Notes: generated by a model from the sequence alone, not told the origin. A stretch of 64,000 bases of DNA from Lolium rigidum (GCF_022539505.1 NC_061508.1:93723276-93787275), one strand, 5' to 3'; positions 29,298 to 40,050 are shown, counted from the first letter of the stretch. Program-made: numbers and translations.

Positions 29298-31670
29298 TCA
29301 AGTTTTGGATTGTTGGTCCCCAACTAAGTTGGGTCCTAAGAGGTTAGTCACAATAGGCTTGGCAACCCAAATGGTTCTTTTCTTGACACCACTTTGAGCA
29401 CCAACATATTTGGCAAACACATTGCCACCCTCATCCTTACGAAGAGAATAAACATCATCGATGGAGATAGAGTTGGATGAGGTACCAATAGTGAAAAAGG
29501 AGGAGATGTGGCCCTTCTCACGGCATATGTAGCAAGTTCTTTTCTTCTCCTTCTTCTCACTAGATTTCTCCACAATGGGAGCATTGGCTTGATTCTTCTT
29601 GGGAAGTGGAATTTCTTCAACTTGAGGTTGAATATGAGTTTGAGCTTGAGGCCGCTTCCCTTTTTGCTTCTTCTTCAAAGGGCAAGATCTAACATGGTGC
29701 CCTTCAATTTTGCACTTGAAGCAAACAATCTTGGCCGGGTCTTTGACTTGTACTTGGCACTTCTTCTTGTTGTTGTTGGACTTGAATCCAAGTCCACTCT
29801 TGTCATTGGGGGATTGTTGCACACTTAACATCGTGTCAAGTTTGCATTTCCCTTCATGACTCTTTACCAAGTCATTCTTCAAATAAGTGACTTGAGCCTT
29901 GAGCTCTTTGATTTCCTCTACATGGTTAGTAACAACACAAGTACTAGAGGAAGTAGAACCTTCATTGTTAGAGCAACAAGGCAAGGAAGATAATTCATCA
30001 CAAGATTTAGCAATACTATGAGTGGATGAATTACTAGGACTAGCACATGGCAATATAGCATTTTGGGTAGTAGTGCTAGTATCCACATGAGGCTCACAAG
30101 GTGTTTCCTTTGATATGATAGCCTCATGAGCTAACTTTAGCCTATCATGAGAAGCTAGAAGATCCTCATGGGAGGTAGAAAGCTTTCCATGATTTTCTTC
30201 CAATTTCCCATAATTTCTAGTTAGCAACTCAAGTTGAGCCCTTAGCTCAACATTCTCCTTCAAGATAGATGCTTCACAAGAAGTAGAGTTAGTAGCACAA
30301 GCATCATCACAAGACATATTAAGAAGAGAGGGTAACATAGCATGCTCTTTTAAATATGAAGCTTGTAGTTGCTCATATGACTTGGTGAGGATAGAGTGTT
30401 CGTTCTCTAAGGCCTTGTGGGCCTTGTCTAGATCATCTAGATCCTTAACAAGTTTATCATGACCAACACCAACTTTGGACTTTTCATTTTGAAGCAATTT
30501 TAATTTAGCTTTAGCATGGTCTCTTTCTTTAGTGAGTTTAGCAAATATTTCATTTTGAGACACCTCAAGGGTTTCAAGTTGCTCCTCAAGAGAGGCTACG
30601 GTCTCTTGTTCTTCTTCAAGGTCATTCTTTAAGGATGCTACATCATCGGCATACTCTCGTTCAAGAGCACCCTTTTTATCAATGGTGTTCTCATGCATCC
30701 AAATAAGTTTTTGGCTCTCAATAGCGGTAGTCAAGATTTCAAAGAAGTGAGAGCTAGCAATTTTATCTTTGTAAAGAACCTTGAATACACTCTCACCTTT
30801 ATCGCGTAGAGAGACAACCCAATCCTCTTCTTCATATTCATCCTCATCCTTATCACCACGAGAAATATTAGGTTCCATGGTAGGAGGTACCGTGGAACCC
30901 TTGGCCATAAGGCATATATGAGGACCGTGAGATAAAGATGAGGAGTTACTTGAGGCTCCTTTCAAGATCTTGTCTTGACCAATAGAATCTTTGGTTTCCT
31001 CTACATTGTTAGCCACACAACAACTAGAGGAAATAGAAGCATTTTTATCATGGCCACAAGACAAATCAAGCATATCATCATGAGATTTATTTAAGCAACT
31101 TACACATGATATGCAAGGACTATCAACACAAGCATGTAAATCATTTCTAGTGCTAGATGTGTTTAAGTCCAAAGATGAAGCATTGCAATGAGATAGAGAT
31201 GAAGAATCATCAATAGTAAGCTCAATATCAACATTGCAATTTTCATCACCACTCACCATATCTTTACCTTGTGTCCTACCACACTTTGGTGAAGTGGATG
31301 AAGATGAGAACTCATCACGGCCGGAAGTGGAAGCAAAACAATCATCCTCAATGATATTGGACACATCATATTTATCTTGAAGCTTTGTCCATAATTCATG
31401 AGCGCTCCCAAAAGGCATGATTGAAGAAGTAACTACATTGCTCACAACAATGGAAAACACATGAGAAGCAAGAGCATCGAGGCAAGAGTTTTTCTCCTCC
31501 TCAAGAGATAAATTTTGAGGATCCTTAGGAGAAGAAAAACCCATGTCAAGAAATCGCTCCATGTACGGGGACATACGCCGCAAAATATTAAGCACATAAA
31601 TTTTCCATAGATCATAATTTGTGCCATCAAATATAAACAAGTTATTGTGCGCTAATCCCCTAACCGACAT
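29298..31670 (-). CDS. C2 gag polyprotein, 790 aa, Copia-type
   Basis: Start chosen at 31670 (MSVRGLAHNN), just past the primer-binding site. The open frame continues upstream into the LTR junction and is not translated sequence there. The N-terminus (FDGTNYDLWKIYVLN, later ELWTKLQDKYD) is the Copia gag domain. Ser/Asn/Cys-rich spacers follow, then a long coiled coil (about residues 325-445, rich in LEEEQETVASLEEQLETLE-type heptads). Near the end is a CCHC zinc knuckle, CFKCKIEGHHVRSC, and a second, CYICREKGHISSFF, whose last Cys is replaced by Phe. The protein would form particles and bind element RNA. The frame is fully open, which fits a recent insertion. No protease follows. Confidence 0.85.
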   Translation of the reverse strand: MSVRGLAHNNLFIFDGTNYDLWKIYVLNILRRMSPYMERFLDMGFSSPKDPQNLSLEEEKNSCLDALASHVFSIVVSNVVTSSIMPFGSAHELWTKLQDKYDVSNIIEDDCFASTSGRDEFSSSSTSPKCGRTQGKDMVSGDENCNVDIELTIDDSSSLSHCNASSLDLNTSSTRNDLHACVDSPCISCVSCLNKSHDDMLDLSCGHDKNASISSSCCVANNVEETKDSIGQDKILKGASSNSSSLSHGPHICLMAKGSTVPPTMEPNISRGDKDEDEYEEEDWVVSLRDKGESVFKVLYKDKIASSHFFEILTTAIESQKLIWMHENTIDKKGALEREYADDVASLKNDLEEEQETVASLEEQLETLEVSQNEIFAKLTKERDHAKAKLKLLQNEKSKVGVGHDKLVKDLDDLDKAHKALENEHSILTKSYEQLQASYLKEHAMLPSLLNMSCDDACATNSTSCEASILKENVELRAQLELLTRNYGKLEENHGKLSTSHEDLLASHDRLKLAHEAIISKETPCEPHVDTSTTTQNAILPCASPSNSSTHSIAKSCDELSSLPCCSNNEGSTSSSTCVVTNHVEEIKELKAQVTYLKNDLVKSHEGKCKLDTMLSVQQSPNDKSGLGFKSNNNKKKCQVQVKDPAKIVCFKCKIEGHHVRSCPLKKKQKGKRPQAQTHIQPQVEEIPLPKKNQANAPIVEKSSEKKEKKRTCYICREKGHISSFFTIGTSSNSISIDDVYSLRKDEGGNVFAKYVGAQSGVKKRTIWVAKPIVTNLLGPNLVGDQQSKT

Positions 31671-31707
31671 CTTTACTCTCAAGGCGGTGAAGCCTAAGAA
31701 TGAGAGA

Positions 31708-31725
31708 CCTTGCTCTGATACCAAT
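31708..31725 (-). other. C2 primer-binding site (tRNA-iMet)
   Basis: On the minus strand ATTGGTATCAGAGCAAGG directly follows the LTR end. TGGTATCAGAGC is the complement of the 3' end of plant initiator tRNA-Met, the usual Copia primer. Confidence 0.9.
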
Positions 31726-32835
31726 TGAAAGGACACGGATGTCGCCTAGAGGGGGGTGAATAGGCGGTTTAAAACTTTTACGAGATGGGCTTAACAAATG
31801 CGGAATAAAACTAGCGTTTACTTTGTCAAGCCCAAAGCCTATATACTATGGTTCACCTATGTGCACCAACAACTTATTCTAAGCAAAGGTTCACCTATGT
31901 GCACCAACGACTTAAGCTAAGCAATACAAGCAAGTATGTGATAGCAAGATATATATAACTTCAAGCATGATGGCTATCACAAGGTAAAGTGCATAAGTAA
32001 AGAGCTCGGGTATAGAGATAACCGAGGCACGCGGGAGACGATGATTTATCCCGGAGTTCACACTCTTGCGAGTGCTAATCTCCGGTGGAGAGGTGCGGTT
32101 GCTTAGTGCTCCCGAACGCCACAAGAGGCTCACCTTGAGGTGTGGTTGCTCGATGCACACCAACGCCACAAAGGCCTCACCCTAAGATGCGGTACTCACA
32201 CCACACACCGAACGCCACGAAGGCGCCTCACCTAAATCTCCGGTGACCCTCGCCACAAAGGCCTAGGTCACGGTTCCACTAAGGGATTTCCTTCGAGGCG
32301 GAAACCGGGCCTTACACAAAGATTGGGGCACACATCCACAACTTAATTGGAGGCTCCCAACAAACCGCCACAAAGGCCTAGAATCCGTCTAGGGTTCCAA
32401 GAACCCAAGAGTAACAACCTTCTTGCTTTCACCACCACGAATCACCGTGGAGAACTCAAACCGATGCACCAAATGCAATGGCAAGAACACCACAAAGATG
32501 CTCAAGTCCTTCTCTCTCAAATTCCAACAAAGCTACAAAAGCTATTGGGGGAATAAGAGAGGAAGAACAAAGAGGAGAACACAAAATTCTCCAAGATCTA
32601 GATCCCAAAGATTCACTCACAAAGAGATGATTTGGTTTGGTCAAAGTGTGGATCTAGATCTCCTCTCTCTTTTCCCTCAAAATGGGGCAAGAATCATGGA
32701 GGGATAGAGAGATAGGGCAAGCTTCTCAAGAACAACAATGGAGGAGAGAGAGAGTGGAAGAAGCAACAGCCCAAGGAGGAAGAAGGGGGTATTTATACCC
32801 CCCAAGAAAATCGAGCCGTTGCGAGACTTTCGAGG

Positions 32836-33045
32836 GCCGGATAATCCGGCCTAAGTTGGGGCCGGATAATCCGCCCCCGGATAATCCGGCCCCAGGGACA
32901 AAACCTGGTCAAAATCCGGCCAAAAATCCGGCCCCTATACTGAGCAGCAATTCCCCAGGTCCTTAGTCGATTTCGAGGGGCCGGATATTTCCGAAATATC
33001 CGGCCCGGATAATCCGGCCCGGATTTTCCAAAATATCCGGCCCAA
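32836..33045. repeat. Palindrome cluster in C2 LTR (GGATAATCC type)
   Basis: Repeated GGCCGGATAATCCGGCC (arms of eight around one base), plus a longer hairpin at 32979-33005 with 12-base arms GGCCGGATATTT and AAATATCCGGCC. About eight related units in 210 bases. They could be factor-binding sites or structured RNA. The function is unknown. Confidence 0.7.
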
Positions 33046-33622
33046 GTAAGCTACGGAAACACCAAAACTAAAACGGGCATAACTTTAGCATCCGGACTCC
33101 GATTTTGATGATCTTGGGCTTGTTTTGAAGCTAGGAACAAGCTCTACAAGATCATGCAGGAAACCATCATAGTCCAACAAGGGAGGATAGAAACAAATGA
33201 TGAAAGGTTTGACCTATCTAAAAAAGACATACCGGTAAAACCTCCAATCTCGAAAATGCAACAAGTTGCCCGTGCAAAAACCATTCTTGATGAACTAGAG
33301 CTTGTCATGAGAATAAGCACAAGCTCTAAATCATCACATGGATAAGATCCAAATGACAACCAAGAAAGATGATGCAAGGATGCAAAGGTTTGAGCTCTCT
33401 CCGAACGATACGATCGAGTTACTCACTCGAGAGCCCTCTTGATAGTACGGCAACTAAACTATAAACCGGTCTCCAACTACACTATGAGACCGGTGCAAAA
33501 GAAACCCTATCAAGAGCAAACCTTATACTTGCGCATTCCACTTGAGCTTGATGACGACGATCTTGACCTCAACAAGATGGAACGCCTTTCTTGCTTGTGC
33601 TTGCTTGACGAAGTCTTGTAGA

Positions 33623-33769
33623 TTGCTCCCCATAAACCACCATGGGAGAGCTTCTTCTTCGGCGCATCTTCACATAAACATGACCACCATGTGGATTGCT
33701 CCCCCATAATCCACCATGGGAGAGCTTCTTCTTCGGCGCATCTTCACATATCCATGATCACCATATGGA
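33623..33769. repeat. Two-copy 73-bp repeat in C2 LTR
   Basis: The unit containing CACCATGGGAGAGCTTCTTC is repeated once with a few changes (about 33623-33695 and 33696-33769). Confidence 0.8.
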
Positions 33770-34075
33770 TGGCAAGACTCAAGCAAAGGATCTCTTCGAG
33801 ATGGCTCATCTTGAACTTGCACATCATTTCTTCATTCTTCATCATGTTGATGTCTTGAAGTAACTTGAGGGCTCACTTCATCTTCATCTTCAAGACATAC
33901 TTGACACTTGATATCCTTCATCAATTTGTTCTTATTGCAACCTTGAAGCCAACATATGGTTCAAGAATTGCCTATGGACAACTCCTACAAATATAACTCA
34001 ATGCAAACATTAGTCCATAGGGATTGTCATTAATTACCAAAACCACACATGGGGGCTCCATGCACTTTCAGAATG

Positions 34076-34288
34076 TAAGAACAACCATTGTCTGGACAAT
34101 CAGCCCTGCACACTCATATTGAGCAATCCAGGAATACACTTCTTTTTGCTACTTGCGGGAAGGAGGTAGTTACAAATGCAAAGGTCAATGTAGTCATGTC
34201 TGACAAGGCAGTACTGAAACATCTACAGAGAGGCTGCACAAGTCATGCTGAAGCTTTGAGAGAGAAGGATGCACAAATTAAAAAGGTA
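34076..34288 (+). pseudogene. Kinesin-7-like fragment, right part
   Basis: It resumes the exon broken by C2 with [14 protein letters not shown], matching the motor segment NARTxIxCTxSPA. Near 34112 the frame shifts and continues as [20 protein letters not shown], then [18 protein letters not shown], the end of the motor and the start of the neck. It closes with [11 protein letters not shown] at a GTAATT donor. The [16 protein letters not shown] segment is characteristic of the plant kinesin-7 (NACK/HINKEL-type) group, which acts in phragmoplast expansion at cytokinesis. The ATP-binding P-loop part was not found. Confidence 0.8.
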
Positions 34289-35995
34289 ATTTTCCTCACC
34301 TAAAATTTCGCTGCTCACCAAAGATCAATTTAACGGTGACAGGTTTCTCGATTTTTTTGGAAAATATATGCATCTAATTCAGTCAATTCTGTGGTGACAC
34401 CATGAGAACTTTCTTCAATTCAATCACATTGGGCGACCGCACGAAATCTGCGGAACCGAAGAAATTAAAAGGTGGTTTTGACTGTAATTTGGGTGACTTT
34501 CCTGCAGATGTTCTATCAAATTCTTGTAGAACCCAGCATGAGTACATGGGTGACAATCAGGTAATCAAACCTAACACATTGATAAGTAATATTGAGTTGT
34601 AATGTACTCACTGAGTTCACATTATTCAGATCCGTTTATTTCCCATCATCTAGAGGGTCGACAAAGACATTCTTTCACAATATAAAGGATTTCAGACTAT
34701 ATTATGTTATACTTATACTTGATAGATTAAGATTATTAACCCATCCCACTAATGGTAAGAGTAATTATTAACCCTGGATTACCGGATGACTCTCTTTGTG
34801 ATCAAAGCCTAGGCTAGAAGTGAAAAGGTAGAGGAATCGAGAATATGATGCAAAAAATAAAGATGGAGATTTACTTTGATGCTATCACTATATTGAATCT
34901 TCTATATCCCGGATAAGATATGGTACACATATGTTTGTTCACATCTTTGATGCTATCAATGCCCTCTAGATTCATGTGCAAATTATTGAATGGTTACTTA
35001 TGGTATGCTGAATGTGAGGATTTTGTCTGGATAGTGATAATCTAATGTACGTGTATTGCCATTTCCATGAAATTTTAGACTTGTCATGAATTGAGGTACA
35101 CATATTTGCAGCTATTTTTATAACAGCGGTCCAATGATGATCGCTAACAGTATGTTTTAAAAGCAAAAGTATTTATACACTGGAGATTTAGCTTATTTTC
35201 TGTTTTCAAATTGAGATTTAGCTTATTTTTTCATTGAGGCTAGACATTTTCAAAATAGAATGTTCTTTTACTCATACCTCCGGCGAATTATACTTGAGAA
35301 GTATGTGTTTTATAGGTCTACTATTTTTCAGTGGGAATTTACCATGAAAGCAGAAGGTACTGCATGTGTTATGAGAGTGTCAAGCAAGGGTGTATTTCTG
35401 AATATTTGCTTTCCTTCATAATTCACCAAGGGGGATATCTCTTTATTTTATTCTTAAATCTTATGTACGAGAGATCGAGTGAAGGAAATGGCTTTCGAGG
35501 AACCAATAACTACACTGAGATTCCCAGTGTATGGCACTCCTTACGGCATAGAAACATTCAGATTAGACAGTTGTTTAGCTATTGGTACCCAGTCACTCTT
35601 GTTCCCGTATTACTCTTTTCGTGGATGTTTCTCATTTTGAACTTTCTCTTTTCTCTTATTTCTGTGTTGGCCTTAAGTCAGCTCCAGGAGTGAAACAAGA
35701 CAGTATAAAGCCATTTGGATTGGTCTACTCTGTGTTTTTTGTGGGTCGTGTCAACCATCATTTATTATTTGTGATATAATTTATCAATAAGTATATTTTA
35801 AGCGTGTGTGATAGAGTTTCTGGATTGATTTTTATTTGAGTGAACCTCAAAGATTTTGCTGCAATAAAAATTGTATGTGCATAAATTTGCAATGCTTGCA
35901 AGATGTGTCTGCCATGTTTGCATTAATCTTTCACGTTTCCAGATTAAAAAATTCAGAAAGAAAACGCTACAAAGGATGGAAAATAAATTCATAAG
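34289..35995 (+). other. H-B right arm after the kinesin fragment
   Basis: 34395-34560 is open and ends at CAG|GTAATC, so it may be a further kinesin exon (reads FFNSITLGDRTKSAEPKKL), but I cannot confirm it. The remainder is AT-rich and shows no recognised exon up to the Helitron hairpin. Confidence 0.3.
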
Positions 35996-36047
35996 ATTAC
36001 ACGGGCGTGCACGTGCACATTTACTAGTACTTTAAAAAGGTATACTA

Positions 36048-36283
36048 CTACCTCCGATTCAAGGAATAAGGCACCCTCGTTTTACGTGCTTTTCGTTTGA
36101 CTAAGAATTACTTCAAATATATAAAGATTATTTGTATGAAATTAACATCATTAGAAAGTATTTTTCAATACGAATCCAACGATACTAATTACATATAATA
36201 TAACTAAGATTTTGTTACTCAATTTTTATGGTCAAAGTTCGCCTTGGAATACGTGTGCGCCTTATTCCTTGAGACGGAGGTAG
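36048..36283. mobile_element. Stowaway MITE, 236 bp
   Basis: Inverted ends CTACCTCCGATTCAAGGAAT and ATTCCTTGAGACGGAGGTAG lie between TA duplications (36046-36047, 36284-36285). This is the Tc1/mariner-derived Stowaway type. No coding capacity. Confidence 0.9.
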
Positions 36284-36303
36284 TACTAGGGAGACGATGG
36301 AAT

Positions 36304-36347
36304 AGTCCCACCTGGTTTATTTGTAGCAAGTGCTGCCGGTTTATATA
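36304..36347 (+). promoter_or_regulatory. snRNA-type promoter (USE + TATA, Pol III spacing)
   Basis: AGTCCCACCTGG (36304-36315), 26 intervening bases, TATATA (36342-36347). Plant snRNA genes use RTCCCACATCG plus TATA, with about 25 bases between them in Pol III genes (U6, U3) and about 35 in Pol II genes. A related copy is at 51041-51083. Confidence 0.5.
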
Positions 36348-36369
36348 CCGTGGCAAATTGCCTGGAAGT

Positions 36370-36617
36370 ACCAACATGTGGTCTTCAAAAGAACAGTTGC
36401 CTAATTAAACGGAAGAGATTAGACGGAAGGGATATTGTTGGGTGCACGAAGATGATTAATTGTTGGCAGGCAATTACACGGGGATCCTCAGAAGGAAGAG
36501 GCTGCAAAATCAAGATTGTCGTGTGTGTGTACCCCACGGAGAACACGATCAGCCTCCGCGCATGCAATCCCGCGTGCAAGCGCAGTCAGCTCGGCTGATT
36601 CACAATCTGAATTTTTT
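36370..36617 (+). ncRNA. Candidate Pol III transcript downstream of the snRNA-type promoter
   Basis: If transcription starts about 25 bases after the TATA box, the first run of four or more T is the seven-T run at 36612-36618, giving an RNA of about 245 bases. I compared it by eye with the known starts of U6, U3, 7SL and MRP RNA and saw no match. The downstream part of the copy at 51084 is partly similar for some 80 bases. It may be a decayed or novel small RNA gene. Confidence 0.25.
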
Positions 36618-36618
36618 T

Positions 36619-37199
36619 AGGGAGCCACGACTCGAAATTCTCGGTAGAAGGGAATGTAATACATTCGAGAGTTTCTCATCTTACTCCTACAACTTTCTGA
36701 TATTTCATACCAGCTCCTACCCTTCTCTATAAAGGACTCGGTCTTGTTACGTTATGCGGTAGAGCTGTCATATTATCCATATTTTGTGTAACGGTTAATT
36801 AGAAGGATAGACTAATGAGGTGTCTATTTCCAGGATGTGATTTATTTTCCACAAATAATAAAGGAAAAAAGGGTTTCCTTCGTCCGTCCATGTGGTGTCA
36901 AAATTGCCATGGCATCGAAAGCTTAGCGCGAGCCCAACCCATTCACGTCACACAGAAGTAGTACGTAACATGTTGGGTCTCTGGCGCCTTGCGCTTATAT
37001 ATACACCACCCAACGCAAGTATCCATCGACCTGAATCAAGACATGCCTTTTTCAATGTGTCTTTTTAGTTGTTTGTAGTAGCCAGAATAGTAAATGTTTT
37101 TCGGCTCAAGTCAATAACTAGGCGTGGAGGCCCTTACTTTCGGCTCAATGTGCAAACTATCTAAACTGCAATTTTACCTGGCTTTAGATTTTATCAATA
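36619..37199 (+). mobile_element. Helitron H-C, visible left part
   Basis: Together with 39114-39283 this is the left part of a Helitron whose 3' end is at 39283 and which resembles H-F (50157-52828). A degenerate start-like sequence, CCACAAATAATAAAGG, lies near 36853-36868. The true start is uncertain and could lie left of the snRNA-type promoter. Confidence 0.35.
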
Positions 37200-39113
37200 C
37201 TAGTAAGCATGCACGTGCCATGCACGTTTAGACCAGCACACATTATATTCAACCATAACTACTCACATGTAGAATCACTCTTTCCGTGGTGGCTCACTTT
37301 TTCGAATTTTCACAACAAAAAAAAGAAATTTTCGAATTTCAAGCAAAGTGCAAATCCATAATTAGTGACTCACTTTTTAAGTGTGACTTTTCATGAATCA
37401 ACATGCCCTCGTGTATCATTCACAAGAAAATGCATATTGCATCAATAGTTTAATGTCGACCCACATACACACTTTTCCAGTATAAGATGGTGGCCCATCT
37501 CTTGTAACATTGTAAGTGTTGATTATGCAATATTTCATACTTGCAACTTATTTTGGGCACCAGACAAAAGTTTGCGTCCGCATGACTGCAATTGTTCAGT
37601 ATTTATTGGATTGAGTTGAAGAAGACCAGTGTCCTTGCACCACATCAGATAACCGTATCTGGAACAAGACAATGTAAGACGTCATCGCACAAGGTAAAAT
37701 GAGCTTAACCAAACAACGTCATTGCAAGTCATATCAAGTATAGAAAAAAGATCACTTTGGTAATTCAGATATGCATATTTAAGAAATAAAGAACACAAGA
37801 AAAGATAACTGCTAAGGTATGCCCCACGCGTTGCTGCGGAAAGTTATAACAAAAATATTTAGTAAATTAAATTAGGATAAATCACATGGAATTTATAAGC
37901 ATACCATAGATATTAAGCCGCATATAAGATGGCCATGAAGGCTTTGCTCTGTAAGTATATATGCAGGAGTTAGATCATCTCATTTATATATTCAACATCC
38001 CACCATTGCGAAGCACAGACAGAGCATTGAAACCATTGACAAATGTAGAGTTACATTAGCAAAGATGCATGCTTACTTATTCAGTCGCCGAAAGACAAGT
38101 ATTTCTAGTGATCTTTCTATAGCGAGTCTCATGGCTTGATCGGGTTCAACGTTGCCTTCTGATCGGTCGCATGGGCGTGCCCTCGATCCTCGTTCCAAAA
38201 CACGGGGACATTTCAGGAGAACATATGAATTGAGAAGGTCAGCGCAAACTATTTCCCTTTATATTTACAAAGAATGGCAACGACACAACTTTCATAATGA
38301 AAAGCTAACAGGTCTTTTGCTGGGACTATCAACTACAAAGTAGAATCTGAAAACAGGAAAATACATCCATACTTGATCATGTAACCAGGAAATTACAGAG
38401 AGAGCCTCCACACTGATAAGGCAAAACGAACACAACAAAATAAACAGCTTATACAAAGTTAATCAATGCATCGCCAGTTCGCCACAACTCAAAATCCATC
38501 AGCTGCAGCCTCCTTGCCAAACTACTTCTCTCAGCTAGACAAAGTCACAATCTATACTCATTTGAATATCAAAATCCGCAACAGCATATCTTGATCCAAT
38601 CTATACTCCAGAAAAAAGGGAGGAATAGGAAAAGCTAAAGGAGAACTCCCCACCTCCAGCGGCGGCAAGGCGACAGAGCCAGGCCTGGAAGATCGCCGTG
38701 CGTACACGCGCCATTTCCCGGCATAATCCGCAAGAGCGTGTAGGCGTCGGTCGGTGTTGCCTCGCTTCCGGCGATTGAGCGCATCTGCCATCGTGTTGAG
38801 GGTGACGCAGCGACCTGAGGTAGGGCTGGCCGGCGGAGGGAGGTGCGGCGACGGTGCTTGTTGAGTTCAGATTTAACTATGCTGCTTGCAGTTGCGTGGG
38901 TGTCGGTGTGGCCGAGGTAGGGCAGCCATGCGCTGGATCATGGCCTCGTGGGAGGGAGGGAGAGGGCGGAAATTCGGGGTGGGATAGATTGGGAGGACGG
39001 AAATTCAGGCTGGGGAGAACAAACGATTTTGAACCGTGCGATGCATGTCAATGGACAGTCTAGATTTGATTTTCCTACGAACTTCGTGCCTTTATAAGTA
39101 GTAGAGATAGAGA
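37200..39113 (-). mobile_element. Helitron H-D, 1.9 kb, inserted in H-C
   Basis: On the minus strand it begins TCTCTATCTCTACTACTTAT at 39113 and ends with a CGTGC/GCACG hairpin and CTAG at 37200. The flanks are A (minus) and T. The paralogous Helitron H-F has the unoccupied site caata|tgaaaa at 52685-52694, which proves insertion exactly between A and T with no duplication. Cargo is a GC-rich block at 38640-38990. Confidence 0.85.
38558..38791 (-). pseudogene. Unidentified open frame in H-D cargo
   Basis: On the minus strand ATG at 38791 opens MADALNRRKRGNTDRRLHAL and about 50 more codons, preceded by GC-rich leader-like DNA. GTGGGGAG, a possible splice donor, follows the first 48 codons. 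It resembles the first exon of a captured gene. I do not recognise it. Confidence 0.25.
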
Positions 39114-39283
39114 TGAAAAATAGCTAAAAGGAAATTTAGATGAATGATAGTATTTATATACAGAGACACCTAAAAAGTAGCAAAAAAGATATTCTCAAAT
39201 ATTTTTGATGGCAGTTGTGTTCCCCGTGAAAGAATATATTCAGTAAAAGTCAATCCGCCGCAACGCGCGGGCATATTTCCTAG
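39114..39283 (+). mobile_element. Helitron H-C, 3' end
   Basis: Closely similar to the last 140 bases of H-F. It ends with the GC-rich hairpin CCGCCGCAACGCGCGGG, then CATATTTC and CTAG (39280-39283), followed by T. Confidence 0.75.
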
Positions 39284-39789
39284 TACATACATACATACTA
39301 TTAAAAGCCCTGCTTGCATCGTCCCAGAGTAGAATACAAATGTAGGAGTTCTCCCGCAAGCTGTGTGCCTCAGTTTAAAATTATCGTTCCTTTTATTTTT
39401 GGTATGCAAAAGAAAGCCAAGTTGTGTCATCACTCCACCCAAAACAGCATCCTAGTTACATCACACAAAGGACTGTACCATGTCATTCTCAGCCTGGTTT
39501 GCGTGATAATTGAGCAGGAATTTTTTTATCTATAAGTTTCTTAAAAACTAAATTAAATGTGTTCACTCGTCATGATTTTACCTAAATGCCACAATGTCGC
39601 CATGACAAAAGAAGTTCTTGTTGTGTCAAAATATGTTTAATAGTTCTTCCAAAACTCAAGCACACGTTTATGTCTTGTACCACTTGAGTACGATGTCCAA
39701 CAATATCGTCCACCACTTTACAAAATAAATGCAGCATTTTTTTTATGCATAAATAGATGCAGCATGTCGAACGTGCCCCTGCAGTTTGT
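39284..39789. other. Unassigned AT-rich DNA
   Basis: No gene, repeat structure or element end recognised. Confidence 0.3.
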
Positions 39790-39791
39790 TA

Positions 39792-40048
39792 CTCCATCCG
39801 TCCCAAAATGTAAGGCATCTAAAGATTGGTCAAAAGTCAAATCTTACTAAGTTTGACTAAATATTTAGAAAATAATATTTACATCTAAAATATTAAATGT
39901 ACATATTAAGCAAATTTACTTCATGGTGAATCTATTGATGCTAATTTAGTATTCTAAATTCATATTTTTGTGTATAAACTTGATCAAACTTATAAAATAT
40001 TGACTTTTGACTAATGCTTAGACGCCTTATATTTTGGAATGGAGGGAG
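39792..40048. mobile_element. Stowaway MITE, 257 bp
   Basis: Ends CTCCATCCGTCCCAAAATGT and its inverse ATTTTGGAATGGAGGGAG, between TA duplications (39790-39791, 40049-40050). The interior is AT-rich and has no frame. Confidence 0.92.
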
Positions 40049-40050
40049 TA

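Larger units (their letters stand above)
24437..34070 (-). mobile_element. Gag-only Copia-like element C2 with TSD gaatg
   Basis: LTRs at 31726-34070 (5', minus orientation) and 24437-25651 (3', incomplete). The target duplication gaatg is exact (24432-24436, 34071-34075). The primer-binding site matches initiator tRNA-Met. A purine tract (AAAATGGGGGAGAT, minus) precedes the 3' LTR. The interior has one gag frame (29298-31670) and 3.6 kb of non-coding DNA where pol would be. No reverse transcriptase, integrase or protease is seen, so it needs enzymes in trans. It sits in a kinesin exon. Confidence 0.92.
31726..34070 (-). repeat. C2 5' LTR, 2345 bp
   Basis: On the minus strand it begins TGAAAGTGCATGG and ends GTGTCCTTTCA, with TGAAAG/CTTTCA inverted ends. 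It contains a palindrome cluster and a tandem repeat listed separately. Confidence 0.9.
16845..36027 (+). mobile_element. Large Helitron H-B, carrying nested Helitron and C2
   Basis: The start TCTATACCTACTAATAAAGG follows a host A at 16844. The end is a perfect GTGCACGTGCAC hairpin (36007-36018), then ATTTA, CTAG (36024-36027) and a host T. Inside lie an inner Helitron (18782-21713) and the Copia-like C2 (24437-34070). Without these it is about 6.6 kb. Cargo includes a kinesin-7 fragment with introns. Pairing this start with this end is inferred from nesting order (two starts, then two ends of the same terminus family). Confidence 0.5.

Noticed and set aside
36370..36617. Known Pol III RNA (U6, U3, 7SL, MRP or telomerase RNA)
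   Set aside because: Compared by eye with the characteristic starts of U6, U3, 7SL and MRP and with the expected telomere-template motif. None matched. Kept as an unidentified candidate.
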